From positions 1 through 64,000 of the forward strand of contig NZ_PJBF01000047.1 in assembly GCF_002836505.1 (NCBI RefSeq): 64,000 nucleotides of DNA, read 5' to 3'. This DNA is from Psychrobacter sp. Choline-02u-9 (lineage in GTDB: Bacteria > Pseudomonadota > Gammaproteobacteria > Pseudomonadales > Moraxellaceae). The notes below the pieces were generated by a model. The model saw only the letters and a list, made by a program, of their open reading frames with translations. It was not told where the DNA came from and did not search any database. How positions within the stretch are numbered: the stretch's first letter is position 1; each line of letters begins with the position of its first letter. Below are positions 46,819-56,885 of the stretch, one piece after another. The translations under genes and the position numbers were made by a program.

Positions 46819-47433
46819 TTAAGGTCCTGCAACGCGCTCAATAGCAACGTTACCCACGCCTTTACTCGTAATACCGAGTTTTTTGGCGGCACCATAAGAT
46901 AAGTCTAATACACGGTTACCATGAAATGGGCCACGATCGTTCACTTTTACCACGACACTTTTACCATTGGTCTTGTTAGTGACTTTGACATAGCAGTTCA
47001 ATGGTAATGAGCGATGCGCTGCAGTTAAACCGTTCATGTCAAAAGTTTCGCCACTGGCAGTCTTGCGACCATGAAACTTACGACCATACCAAGACGCAAG
47101 ACCAGTCTGCTTGAACTTACTGACAGAGTTGGAAGCAACAGCTGTTAAGCGCTCTAATACATCTTCATCATTGGTAACTTGTGTCGTATCATTGGCTAAC
47201 AATGAGCTGCTAAGTGCCAATGAAGTCGGCTGACGGGCTGACTTTACCAAACTTGATGCACCATCATGCTGACGGCTTAGTTCACCAAGTACACGGTCAA
47301 TGTGGGAGGCGTTATCTTGCGAAATCATAGCAAGTGTGGTCTTTGCTTCTACAGCATTTGCATTGGTAGCGACTGCAGAGCCAGCAAATAACATTGCTGA
47401 CATTGTAAGTAAACCAGATAAACGCTTGTTCAT
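46819..47433 (-). CDS. RlpA-like septal/wall protein with double-psi beta-barrel
   Basis: A 204-residue exported protein with a Sec signal peptide (1-27, ANA) and no lipobox, unlike E. coli RlpA. The double-psi barrel domain (about 110-204) has GLASWYGRKFHGRKTASGE, the AAHRSLP stretch, and NDRGPFHGNRVLDLS, the signature of RlpA lytic transglycosylases acting on denuded glycan strands. No SPOR domain is present, so it may not localise to the septum. GAGGTATTT precedes the ATG. Confidence 0.85.
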   Translation of the reverse strand: MNKRLSGLLTMSAMLFAGSAVATNANAVEAKTTLAMISQDNASHIDRVLGELSRQHDGASSLVKSARQPTSLALSSSLLANDTTQVTNDEDVLERLTAVASNSVSKFKQTGLASWYGRKFHGRKTASGETFDMNGLTAAHRSLPLNCYVKVTNKTNGKSVVVKVNDRGPFHGNRVLDLSYGAAKKLGITSKGVGNVAIERVAGP

Positions 47434-48010
47434 AAATACCTCTATAACTTATACATCAAAACCTAACTCTAAATATTTTAGATTGAGCATGGCATTAATC
47501 TATTATTTTCATATTGATTAATGAGCGGCTCTTATAGATATTAATATATGGTAATTTTTCATTTCATTATCATCAGTGTTCAGCAGAAGTAGAGCTAAAG
47601 TGACTGACGATACGCTCAAATGATAGTTAGCGATAAGCATTGAATACAAAGTCCAAAATCAGGACTGAGTGACAATGTCACTATATGTCGTATTTACATG
47701 ATGTGCGATCTACAAACTTCTTTAGAATGCTACGTTAATAAAAGGTTCAGAGGACATCGCGTATCGCTTTGTTATCAAACCGTTAATTAAGTAGTGTATT
47801 TGAAAGTCTGGAATCTACAAGATGCTAACTATACGGCTACGCTACAACCTAAATATATTTAAATGCAAAGTTTATTAGTAGCTATGTACGGGTTATGTAT
47901 CAGAGTACAGTAAAACGAGGTTAACGCAATTTTTTGTAAAAAACAAGGAATAAAATCTTTCTAGACTTATAGGTGGTTAACTTATATTGGAAATTCTGCC
48001 TATTTACTAT

Positions 48011-48184
48011 TAGGGCGTGTCCTCATTTTAAAAATGGTGATAAAAATGAGATAAATCGCAGTCAAACAAGGAAAATAGCGCAGATAATATCGAGATATTA
48101 GTCAGCTATTTGACGCCATTTGGCAAGATTTAGCCATTTTTAACCCATTTAGATGACTATCGATTGAATTGAAGACACGCCCTA
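48011..48184. repeat. MITE-like element with TAGGGCGTGTC termini, 174 bp
   Basis: The ends TAGGGCGTGTC (48011-48021) and GACACGCCCTA (48174-48184) are exact inverted repeats, extending imperfectly inward (GTGTCCTCATTTT against GTGTCTTCAATTC). If TA is a duplicated target, the element is GGGCGTGTC to GACACGCCC. The interior is itself palindromic: AAATAGC with GCTATTT and TAATATC with GATATTA. No coding capacity exists. It sits in the only kilobase-long gene-free stretch of the window (47434-48435), in which I see nothing else apart from the rodA terminator. Confidence 0.65.
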
Positions 48185-48272
48185 GAAATAAGAGGCGCTA
48201 AAACGAACAATTATTTCAGATTTGTAACTATTATTATCTATACGAACATAAATTATATGAAGATCATTAAAA

Positions 48273-48320
48273 TAAAAAAGCCATAGCGCTAAGAATAAAA
48301 CTCTTCTTCGCATTATGGCT
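48273..48320 (-). terminator. terminator after rodA
   Basis: On the minus strand AGCCATA pairs with TATGGCT, with inner stems TGCG/AGCG-like and AAGAA/TTCTT, followed by a T run. Confidence 0.8.
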
Positions 48321-48435
48321 CATTGTCTTTTATCAAATCATTAGTAGTACAAAGCAATTTATCTTAATGGTACTACCATGATTATTACAACGACTTACTC
48401 GAAAGACGAATTATACAGAAAGTATCCTATCCCAG

Positions 48436-49578
48436 TTAGCCAGATTTATGTGTATGGATAGACATGAGTAAGCCAAATCCTGCCATCAGAGTCACGATAG
48501 CCGTACCACCATAACTAATGAATGGTAGTGGAACACCTACGACAGGCAAAATACCGCCAACCATGCCGACATTGACGAATATATAAACAAAGAAAGACAT
48601 GGCGATAGCACCAGCTAACAATCTACTATAAACATCAGGATGAGTGAAAGCAATATATAAGGCACGTGATAAAAGGCAGAAATAAATGAACATCAGTAGC
48701 ATGACACCGAGCAAACCAAACTCTTCGGAGAAGGCGGCAATAATAAAATCAGTATGGCCTTCTGGCAGAAAATGTAGGTGTGATTGCGTGCCTTCCAGAT
48801 AGCCTTTTCCAGTGAGGCCACCAGAACCAATGGCTGTCTTCGATTGAATAATGTTCCATCCAGCACCTTGCACATCTGCTTCAGGATTAAGGAGTGTCAA
48901 TACTCGCGTACGCTGATAGTCGTGGAGTAAAAAATTCCAAGCAAATGCTATAAACGGTACAGCCAAAATTACAGCAGCAGAAATCAATCGCCACGAGAGG
49001 CCCGCTAAGAAAAGCACAAATATGCCGCTAGCAGCGACCAGTAACGACGTACCAAGATCAGGCTCTTTAGCAATTAATAGCACCGGTACAATGATCAATG
49101 CCAAAGTAATAGCAATGCTAGACGCTGACGGTGGCAAATCACGCTTAGACAAAAACCAAGCACACATCATTGGCATGCCCAGCTTCATAAACTCTGAAGG
49201 CTGCACACTACCGAACCCCGGCAAATTGATCCAGCGCTGAGCACCCATACGTACTTCACCGATAATATCTACCAATACCAATAATATAAGTCCTAAGACA
49301 TAAAATATGGGCGTAAAAGTACGATAGAGACTGGGCGGTATCTGCGCCATGGTAAACATTACCGCGAATGCCACTCCATAACTGACCATTTGGCGAATAA
49401 CCATACCAATATCTTGGCTGGCGGCGCTGTATAGAATCGTCAGACCAATACAACAAACCGTCAATAACAGTAAAGTTAACCATGGGTCGATATGAATACG
49501 TTGCCATAGCGTCGGTGCATGACCTTGACCCAAATGATGGCTCTGACGTGAAAAACGATATTGCGGGTTAGAAGACAT
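48436..49578 (-). CDS. mrdB: rod-shape peptidoglycan polymerase RodA
   Basis: A 380-residue SEDS glycosyltransferase with ten transmembrane helices that polymerises side-wall glycan with PBP2. Family motifs: GAQRWINLPGFGSVQPSEFMKLGM, AKEPDLGTSLL with the catalytic Asp, GSGGLTGKGYLEGTQSHLHFLPEGHTDFIIAAFSEE, and the C-terminal PFISYGGTAIVTLMAGFGLLMS. The sequence LHFLPEGHTDF distinguishes RodA from FtsW. No mrdA is adjacent. Confidence 0.95.
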   Translation of the reverse strand: MSSNPQYRFSRQSHHLGQGHAPTLWQRIHIDPWLTLLLLTVCCIGLTILYSAASQDIGMVIRQMVSYGVAFAVMFTMAQIPPSLYRTFTPIFYVLGLILLVLVDIIGEVRMGAQRWINLPGFGSVQPSEFMKLGMPMMCAWFLSKRDLPPSASSIAITLALIIVPVLLIAKEPDLGTSLLVAASGIFVLFLAGLSWRLISAAVILAVPFIAFAWNFLLHDYQRTRVLTLLNPEADVQGAGWNIIQSKTAIGSGGLTGKGYLEGTQSHLHFLPEGHTDFIIAAFSEEFGLLGVMLLMFIYFCLLSRALYIAFTHPDVYSRLLAGAIAMSFFVYIFVNVGMVGGILPVVGVPLPFISYGGTAIVTLMAGFGLLMSIHTHKSG

Positions 49579-49862
49579 AGGCAGAATTTGGCTAACAATT
49601 GGTGTAGGAGGGAAGTACTAACTAAATTATCTCATTGTAAATAATGATGAGAAGCGTACTTAAAAGTACCGACTTTAATAAAAGTATGCGAGCACGCGAT
49701 GGCTATATAATTCACAAATAATAATAAAGTCACTCAATTATAAAAGTTGTAAGGATAAGTGTTAATTATCAATATTGGACTTCAAATTAGAAGCGATAGT
49801 TTAGCCTGCTTGTTGAAAATTTGATAGTATCGATAAAACGTTTTTAGCGGTAGTTTATTGCA

Positions 49863-50810
49863 ATGATAAAATCAAAAATCCATGCGTATAGGCAAATTTG
49901 CCAACCTATTATCACCCTTATCCTATGTGCTGGCAGTGTCAGTGCTCATGCCGTTATCATCAGTGATGATAGTGAACGCCGTATTCAAATACGTCAAAGT
50001 AGCAGTACAAGCAATAACAGTAATGCGTATATAACGCCCTCTACTAACAGCTCAAATCAGCGTCCTGGTGTTACCATGTTGAGTGGTGCGAACGCATCAA
50101 ATAGCGACAGTATGCAAAACTTGATTGTACAAAAACAGCGTGATTTCGAGATTGATGCTAGGTTGTCCATTGAAGAAAACAAACGTGTGAATGTAGTGAG
50201 ACGCGGTACTACTTATAGTACAGCAAACAACACCTATAATGGTGCTTATAACGATTCTATGAATATGGACTTTAATGCATGGTTAAATAGCAATAGTTAT
50301 CGTGCCAGACAAATAGCAGAGTATGAGCGTTATCTTAGCGCACGAGTCGGATCACAGAATGTACCGCCATTGTCTCAACTGCTGACGACTGCCCGTAGTT
50401 GGAGTAAATGCGGGTATGAGCCTTATCAACTGCCACCTCAAGAACTATGGTCTAACATTGTACCAACATTACGCCTTTATAGTGAGTTGAAAAACCAAGG
50501 TATTTTACCACTTAGTAGTGAGATACGTTCGGTATATCGTAACCCAGGTTTGAATGATTGTGCAGGCGGGGCAGACGGTAGTAAGCATATGAATGCAAGT
50601 GCTATGGATATCTGGGTACCTGAGTACGAAGACAATTTATGGCGCTTGAGTACCATGCATGATGGCTTATGCCAGTTTTGGCAGTATCAAGGACAGCCTT
50701 ATAACTTTGGTTTAGGATTATATGCGACGGGAGCTATTCATTTAGATACGGATGGTTATCGTAAGTGGGGGTTCAATCACGCTAGTAGTTCCTCTTCTTG
50801 CCGCTATTAA
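49863..50810 (+). CDS. exported D-Ala-D-Ala carboxypeptidase-like M15 peptidase
   Basis: A 315-residue secreted protein with a signal peptide (about 1-31, AHA). A Ser/Asn-rich variable part (35-145) is followed by an M15-type zinc peptidase domain (about 160-315). The zinc motif SVYRNPGLNDCAGGADGSKH with MNASAMDIW gives the His and Asp ligands, and GAIHLDTDGYRKWG supplies the last His. Peptidoglycan is the likely substrate. Nearby genes (rodA, an RlpA-like protein) also act on the wall. Confidence 0.8.
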   Translation: MIKSKIHAYRQICQPIITLILCAGSVSAHAVIISDDSERRIQIRQSSSTSNNSNAYITPSTNSSNQRPGVTMLSGANASNSDSMQNLIVQKQRDFEIDARLSIEENKRVNVVRRGTTYSTANNTYNGAYNDSMNMDFNAWLNSNSYRARQIAEYERYLSARVGSQNVPPLSQLLTTARSWSKCGYEPYQLPPQELWSNIVPTLRLYSELKNQGILPLSSEIRSVYRNPGLNDCAGGADGSKHMNASAMDIWVPEYEDNLWRLSTMHDGLCQFWQYQGQPYNFGLGLYATGAIHLDTDGYRKWGFNHASSSSSCRY

Positions 50811-51078
50811 TTGACTTATTAAGAATCGAGAATTCAAATGAATATAAAGTTAGCCGAGATAACGCTAGATGTATATTCATTTTTATATATACTATTCCAG
50901 TGTTTACTAAAAATAATAATTTTGTAATTATTTGGTAGGATTCATAGGTCAGACGCATGAGTTCATTAAAAATTTGTTTGGTCTTTAAAAACTATGCTTT
51001 AATAATATGTGTTATCAATCGCCTTTATATTTTCATGGCTTATAAAGAAAACCACCAAATTTACTTTAAGCGAAAACT

Positions 51079-51654
51079 ATGAAAAATCAGCGCTCGACAA
51101 TGAAAAACTATCATAAATTAAATAACGAGAAGCAAAGTTTTTTGCACTCGAACTATAAGTATGGCGCTTTGTTTACTTCTGCACTTATGTCGGTATTATT
51201 GATTAATGCGTGTAGTACAGAGATGTCCTCTGAAAACAATATGATAGTGACGGATAAAGCTGATAGACATATACAAAGCTCTAAAGAGATAGAAGATAGT
51301 ATCAAGAACTCTTATGCTCGTTTGGCATCTAAGCGCTCTGATGTCTGTCCAAAATTAATTCAAGAAGAAACAGGTAATCAGGTTATCGAACGTATATCAG
51401 AGGTCATGGTAAATGACTACTGTGATTATTTCTTATATCCGCGAGAGGGTCAGCGCCTCAATGTTAAAGTAGATAACCGTCAAATAGAAGCGCTATTAAT
51501 TGTGCCGACGCTACATAACTTTGCCAATGGTAATTATAAAGTGACGTCTTATGATAAGCATGTTATCCGTTTGAGCTATAACGGGGCTACCCATAAGCCT
51601 GAGCATTTTGTCTATGATGTTACGCTAAAAATTTCTGATGCCAAGTATTCTTAA
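51079..51654 (+). CDS. hypothetical lipoprotein
   Basis: A 191-residue protein with lipobox LINAC and lipid-accepting Cys45; with an alternative ATG at 51100 the Cys would be 38 and the signal peptide more usual. After the lipidation site come a helical polar part (55-85), then Cys88 and Cys112, which may form a disulphide, and a beta-rich end. I do not recognise the family. It follows the M15 gene by 268 bp, which may be a separate unit. Confidence 0.65.
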   Translation: MKNQRSTMKNYHKLNNEKQSFLHSNYKYGALFTSALMSVLLINACSTEMSSENNMIVTDKADRHIQSSKEIEDSIKNSYARLASKRSDVCPKLIQEETGNQVIERISEVMVNDYCDYFLYPREGQRLNVKVDNRQIEALLIVPTLHNFANGNYKVTSYDKHVIRLSYNGATHKPEHFVYDVTLKISDAKYS

Positions 51655-51800
51655 TACTAAGCATTCCTAATATTTCACTTCTTATTTAAAGATTATAGCC
51701 GTTCAAATATTAATGGACATATTATGAGTAGTATTTTTTACCATTTATAATACGTCCATTGGATTGATAACGCTTATTTCTAATATTGCTTCCTAGCGAT

Positions 51801-53378
51801 TTATTTCTTACTGGTTTTTTCTACCACTTTCTTTTCTTTCCAAGGATCTTCTTGCCCAACCGTAACTATTAAAAAGTTATCAGGCTTTAGCGTATCTCGC
51901 ATGGTTTGATTGACCTCTGAAAGTGTGACTTGATCAATGCGATTGGTATAGTCAGCTAAGTAATTATTCGGTAATTGGTAAAAATTCATCATTCCAAGTG
52001 AGCTATTGATACCTACATTGCTCGCAAATCCCATCGGGAAGCTATTTTTCAGATTATCTGTAGTTAAGCGCATCTCCTCAGTGGTGATACCCTTGTCCAG
52101 CGTTTCGTTGATAACCGCTAAGCTTGCATCAATGGCCGCACGCGCCTTATCATTACGTGTCGAAAAACCAATCTGGTAGGGACCTCGAGAGAGCATTGGG
52201 TTCATCGATCCTGAGATTCCATAAGTATAGCCAAGGTTTTGTCTCACCTCAGTCATTAGCCGCGCATTAAAGTCACTTCCTGCCATGACTTCATTTCCAA
52301 CAGCAAAGTTGGTTTGCTGCTGCTGTGCTATTGGGTCGGTTGCTCGTTTGCTACCTAGCTGTCCCATGAGTACAGTGGTTTGAGTGCTTGGGAATGGAAT
52401 ATGAACATGCTGCGCTTTAGTCAGCGGTTTTGGCTCAGGTAAATCAGTGGCAGCTTGGCCAGCAGGTAATTTAGCAGTGATGTCTTCTGCCAGTTTTTTG
52501 GCTTGTTTTAATGTCAGGTTGCCGGTCATAGCAACAGATGCGTTTGCTGCTACCAGATATTTGTTTTTAAAGTCTATCAGTTGTTGCTTCTCAATCGTAG
52601 GAACGCTTTCTAGCGTGCCGACTGATGGATGCGCGTAAGGGTGAATACCATATAGAGCCTCGTTGAAAGCGATACTTGCTAAGCTATTAGGATCTTGTTT
52701 TTGTTGCTGCAGGCCTACCAACAGTCTTGCTTTATTGCGAGCTAGAACTTGCTCGTCAAACGTAGGCTCACTTACCATCTGTGTCATTAAGTCAATGGCT
52801 GGCAGAAGATGCTTGTCATCAGATAGGCTACGCAGTGAAACAATAAACATATCTTTATATGCGCTACTGCTTAGATTGATGCCCAACGTTTCCACTGCAC
52901 GTGTAAATGCGTTCTCATCTAGACTTTTGGAGCCCTGTTCGAGCATCGTCGCTGTCATATTAGCAATACCAAAACCTTCTTTTTTGATACTACCATCACG
53001 CGCGCTACCAGCATTAAAACGCAAATCAACATCGACAATTGGCAAGGTGGTCGTTTGTACAAACATAACAGGTACGCCAGACTTGGTCTTAAACTGTTGA
53101 ATGGTCGGTACGGTGACTTTTAAAGGTTTGTCATCGGCTAAGCTGGTCAGTTTAGATAGAGCAGCAATTGGCGCACTTGCATCGACTGCAGCAGGTGAGC
53201 GGTAATCTTCAGAAGCTGTTGTATCAGCTTGAGCAGTAGTAGCCAAGATGCTAAAAGCAAAAATTACGCTAGCACTGAGATAAGATCCCTTTTTAGATGC
53301 GATAGTGCTTCTTATAGAGGCTGAAGCAGTTTTAAAAGATTTTGGTTTTGCTTTAGAGTCGTATTTATTCTGAATCAT
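51801..53378 (-). CDS. M16 family peptidase-like subunit, catalytically inactive
   Basis: A 525-residue exported protein with a signal-like segment near residues 30-50. It has the double M16 (LuxS/MPP-like) fold, but where active members have HxxEH it reads GIANMTATMLEQGSKS, so the zinc motif is missing. It is 67 nt downstream of a catalytic M16 gene on the same strand, the arrangement of a heterodimer of catalytic and non-catalytic subunits such as the known PqqF-like or MPP pairs. It probably helps hold peptides in a chamber. Confidence 0.88.
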   Translation of the reverse strand: MIQNKYDSKAKPKSFKTASASIRSTIASKKGSYLSASVIFAFSILATTAQADTTASEDYRSPAAVDASAPIAALSKLTSLADDKPLKVTVPTIQQFKTKSGVPVMFVQTTTLPIVDVDLRFNAGSARDGSIKKEGFGIANMTATMLEQGSKSLDENAFTRAVETLGINLSSSAYKDMFIVSLRSLSDDKHLLPAIDLMTQMVSEPTFDEQVLARNKARLLVGLQQQKQDPNSLASIAFNEALYGIHPYAHPSVGTLESVPTIEKQQLIDFKNKYLVAANASVAMTGNLTLKQAKKLAEDITAKLPAGQAATDLPEPKPLTKAQHVHIPFPSTQTTVLMGQLGSKRATDPIAQQQQTNFAVGNEVMAGSDFNARLMTEVRQNLGYTYGISGSMNPMLSRGPYQIGFSTRNDKARAAIDASLAVINETLDKGITTEEMRLTTDNLKNSFPMGFASNVGINSSLGMMNFYQLPNNYLADYTNRIDQVTLSEVNQTMRDTLKPDNFLIVTVGQEDPWKEKKVVEKTSKK

Positions 53379-53445
53379 GAGTTTCTTCTTATTAAGAATA
53401 CGGTGCTATGGCCATTTTTATGAGACGTTTGATAATAGGCAGCGA

Positions 53446-54942
53446 CTATTTCGCTGGGGTTTTACTGTCTTTAGGTGGCACGACATGCATCACCGTCAAG
53501 TTGTCTTTGACCAAATATTTTTTGCTGGCAGCCTGAATGTCGGCCACACTGATACCGTCGAGCTTAGCTGGTAACTTAGCAAGCAGTCTGTCATCTAGAC
53601 CGATAGATTGTAACGAGCCAATCATACGTGCCTGTCCTTCCATGCTGTCTTGCGCATAAATCAAACCAGTAACCGTATTAGTCTTGGCACGACTGATTTC
53701 GTCATCGGCAATCGGATCGGTTTTTAACTTTTCTATTTCTGAGGTTATGGCTTGTTGTGCTTGCTCTAAGCTGACGCCTTCACGAGGTGTTGCTTGTATT
53801 AAAAACAGCCCATCTCCGCGATCTAACAAGTCGTAAGAAGTACCAACCGTGGTAAGCAGACCTTGCTCACGTATCAGTCGACTCTCTAAGCGTGCAGATA
53901 AGCCGCCATCGAGCACATCTTGCGCAAGTGACAGGGCATAAGCTTGTTTTTCATTGTTGGTGCCTGCCGTTGCAAGGCTTGGCACGTTGTAACCCATCAG
54001 TAGAACGGGTACTTGTACGGCTTGCTCAGAGTCTACCTTTTGATAACCACGGAAGCCTTTTTGAGTCACAGAAGTACGTTTGGGTAGGTTGCTTTTTTCT
54101 AAATCACCAAAGTAACGTTTGACTTGAGTAAGTACTTCTTGTGGTTGCACGTCGCCGACGATGACTAACGTTGCATTATTTGGTGCATACCATGTCTTAT
54201 ACCAGTCTTTTAAATCTGAAAGTTTGATCGATTCTAGCTCGCTCATAGGTCCAATGACAGATTCGCCTTTTGGGCTGTCAGGTAAGGCCAGCAGACGAAA
54301 TGACTCATACGCTTTGGCAAGGGGATTGTCATCAGTACGTTGGCGACGCTCTTCCATGACCACTTGATGCTCTTTGGCAAATTCTTTGTCATCGAATATA
54401 AGGTTTTTCATGCGATCTGCTTCAAGCTCTAACGCTAATGGCATACGATTGGCAGGGAACAGCTCGTAGTATCCAGTATAGTCATAGCTGGTAAAGGCAT
54501 TGTTGACGCCGCCAAACTTAGCAATTAGCCGCTCATAATCATCACTAGAGACATTGGTCGTGCCCTTAAACATCATGTGCTCAAGCAAGTGAGAGATACC
54601 ACCTTTATCAAGAGGCTCATCTGCCGAGCCCACTCGGTACCAGATTTGTGTCATAGCGACTGGGGCACGGTGGTCTTCTTTTATAACGACTTTTAGACCG
54701 TTTTCTAACTGATATTCATGTCGACCTGACATGTCCATTGTCAACTCAGACGGCTGTGTGTCTTTGCTCGTTTTATTTTCATCTGACATATTTTGAGCCG
54801 AGCTATCGGTTGCGATTGAGCTTGTCGCGGTTGCAGAGTTAGTAGGTATCGTATTGGTTTGACATGCAGCAAGTGACGCTGCTACTACTAAGGCACAAGC
54901 CATGCGTAATGGCGCAGCTGCTAGAGGTAAAGACAATGACAT
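53446..54942 (-). CDS. M16 family zinc metalloprotease, lipoprotein
   Basis: A 498-residue periplasmic protease. The lipobox LAAC gives Cys27. The inverted zinc motif HLLEH is at 118-122, with a downstream Glu near 172-174 (LELEADR) as third ligand. The M16 C-domain has GLDDRL, RLESRLIREQGL and similar. A shorter start at Met14 is possible. It works with the inactive subunit encoded just downstream, and may degrade peptides or misfolded proteins at the envelope. Confidence 0.9.
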   Translation of the reverse strand: MSLSLPLAAAPLRMACALVVAASLAACQTNTIPTNSATATSSIATDSSAQNMSDENKTSKDTQPSELTMDMSGRHEYQLENGLKVVIKEDHRAPVAMTQIWYRVGSADEPLDKGGISHLLEHMMFKGTTNVSSDDYERLIAKFGGVNNAFTSYDYTGYYELFPANRMPLALELEADRMKNLIFDDKEFAKEHQVVMEERRQRTDDNPLAKAYESFRLLALPDSPKGESVIGPMSELESIKLSDLKDWYKTWYAPNNATLVIVGDVQPQEVLTQVKRYFGDLEKSNLPKRTSVTQKGFRGYQKVDSEQAVQVPVLLMGYNVPSLATAGTNNEKQAYALSLAQDVLDGGLSARLESRLIREQGLLTTVGTSYDLLDRGDGLFLIQATPREGVSLEQAQQAITSEIEKLKTDPIADDEISRAKTNTVTGLIYAQDSMEGQARMIGSLQSIGLDDRLLAKLPAKLDGISVADIQAASKKYLVKDNLTVMHVVPPKDSKTPAK

Positions 54943-55007
54943 GGTATGGTCTACTTATATAAAATAATAACTGAAGAATTAAATGCTAATCATAGTAATA
55001 AATGGCA

Positions 55008-55157
55008 TTACAAAGAGGTCTGAGCACCAACCATAACACTAGCAGTCGGTCTAAACTCTTGCGTAGTGGTGCAACCTGTCACTAATATAGTCGTCGTTAA
55101 TAAAACCGCCACACTGATGCTGCTGATTTTTTTGTAGTGCTTAGAGAATAATGACAT
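55008..55157 (-). CDS. 49-residue lipoprotein
   Basis: A short frame with hydrophobic signal (ISSISVAVLLTTTILVTGC) and lipobox LVTGC at Cys29, leaving 21 mature residues (CTTTQEFRPTASVMVGAQTSL). AGGA lies 8 nt upstream of the ATG. It lies 65 bp upstream of the M16 lipoprotein on the same strand, so they may be co-transcribed. It is too short for routine gene finders. The function is unknown; it resembles entericidin-size lipopeptides only in size. Confidence 0.7.
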   Translation of the reverse strand: MSLFSKHYKKISSISVAVLLTTTILVTGCTTTQEFRPTASVMVGAQTSL

Positions 55158-55451
55158 AACGGATTCCTAATAAGTATTTATCGAATAAGTCTTGGTAGAG
55201 TAGGCGAAGTCTGACAAGTAACAGGTCAGAATTTTGTGTCCAAACCTTAAGCAAAACTTTCTCAAATCATCGAGTGATTTTTTAAACAGATAAATTTTGA
55301 CGATAGTCTAATAGGGTAAGGGCTGAGCATGACTTGAATTATGCTAAAATAGGTCAAAATTAGATGTCATGTCGCTCGTAGCCAGATGACAATATGTAAA
55401 TCCATTAACAATAAACAAATAATTGATCGTGATAACTTTTAGGGCAAATTT

Positions 55452-56831
55452 ATGAACAACCCAAACAATAGCAACCGCGTAGTCATTAACCTTGATGCTG
55501 GTCTTGACGACTTAGATGACGATGATATTACCTTACCCAGTCTACCAGTGCAATCTGTGCCCATTATTGATGAAACAGAGAGTATTGCTCCACAGAAGGA
55601 CAGTACGGTAAACCAGGACGTCTCTAGCAATGATGCTGCAGAAAATATTGCTTTGGCGACGCCAATTGTCATGACAGAAGAGCATAATGTCCCTAAAGGT
55701 AATTCTGAAAGCTTTTCAAGCGCTACAGAGACAGGCGCTACAGGTCAATCAAATGCTGCGTCAACTATTCCCGCTATGCCGCTGCAAGAACAGTTAGGTG
55801 ATACGCCAAGCGTAAACCCAGTGGCTAACAGCGACGTACAGGCAGATACTGCAAAAGAGCCTGCTACAGAGTCACAAGAGACTGAAGAAAATAAGAAGAA
55901 AGGCAGCTGGTTCAACCGTATGAAAACGGGCCTCAGTAAGTCACGCAAAAACTTAGCCGAAGGCATGGTCAGTATCTTAATCGGTGGTAAAGAGATTGAT
56001 GACGAGCTATTAGAAGAAGTTGAAGATCAGCTATTGGTAGCCGATATTGGCGTCAACGCGACGAACCGTATCATCAAGAGCCTCACCGAGCAGACAGATC
56101 GTGGTGACTTGATCTATGCACACTCTCTATATAAAGCATTGCAAAGTGAGTTGGTTGATATCCTTACACCAAAAGTTGAGCCATTGGTGATTGATACTAG
56201 CAAAAAGCCGTTTGTTATATTGGTAGTAGGTGTCAATGGCGTAGGGAAAACTACAACGATTGGTAAGCTTGCCAAGCGCCTACAAGGTGAAGGCAAATCA
56301 GTCATGCTGGCAGCGGGTGATACGTTCCGTGCGGCAGCTACTGAGCAGCTACAGATTTGGGGCGAGCGCAATCATATTCCAGTGGTAGCCCAAGGTCATG
56401 GTTCTGACAGCGCTTCTGTCATTTTTGATGCGATGCAGTCAGCCAAAGCAAAAAATATTGATGTACTCATTGCCGATACTGCGGGACGTCTGCAAAACAA
56501 GACACATTTGATGGCAGAGTTGGAGAAAGTCGTACGTGTCATGCGTAAAGCGGATCCAAGTGCCCCGCATGAAGGTATGATTGTGCTGGATGCTGGCACG
56601 GGTCAAAATGCTATCAACCAAGTCGAACTGTTTAATAAAGTTGTGCCACTGACAGGTATTACTATTACTAAGCTAGACGGTACTGCTAAAGGTGGTGTGG
56701 TATTTAATATTGCCGAAACGACAGATGTGCCTATCCGCTATATCGGTGTGGGTGAGTCGATTGATGACTTGCGTTCTTTTAGTCCGAAGCAATTTGTCGC
56801 CGCTTTGTTCGAGACCGACGATAAAGAATAA
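55452..56831 (+). CDS. ftsY: signal recognition particle receptor FtsY
   Basis: A 459-residue GTPase that receives SRP at the membrane. The N-terminal acidic A-domain (1-150) is rich in Asp/Glu and Ser/Thr, then an N domain, then the G domain with GVNGVGKTTTIGKLA, the insertion box and DTAGR-type motif (IADTAGRLQNK), and TKLDGTAKGG. AGGGCAAATTT precedes the ATG. A 294-bp upstream gap (55158-55451) should hold its promoter, but I cannot pin it. Confidence 0.95.
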   Translation: MNNPNNSNRVVINLDAGLDDLDDDDITLPSLPVQSVPIIDETESIAPQKDSTVNQDVSSNDAAENIALATPIVMTEEHNVPKGNSESFSSATETGATGQSNAASTIPAMPLQEQLGDTPSVNPVANSDVQADTAKEPATESQETEENKKKGSWFNRMKTGLSKSRKNLAEGMVSILIGGKEIDDELLEEVEDQLLVADIGVNATNRIIKSLTEQTDRGDLIYAHSLYKALQSELVDILTPKVEPLVIDTSKKPFVILVVGVNGVGKTTTIGKLAKRLQGEGKSVMLAAGDTFRAAATEQLQIWGERNHIPVVAQGHGSDSASVIFDAMQSAKAKNIDVLIADTAGRLQNKTHLMAELEKVVRVMRKADPSAPHEGMIVLDAGTGQNAINQVELFNKVVPLTGITITKLDGTAKGGVVFNIAETTDVPIRYIGVGESIDDLRSFSPKQFVAALFETDDKE

Positions 56832-56885
56832 GAGAGCCAGTTTTAATTGGTAAATCATTTTTAAAAGAATAGGGAAGTAGACGCT

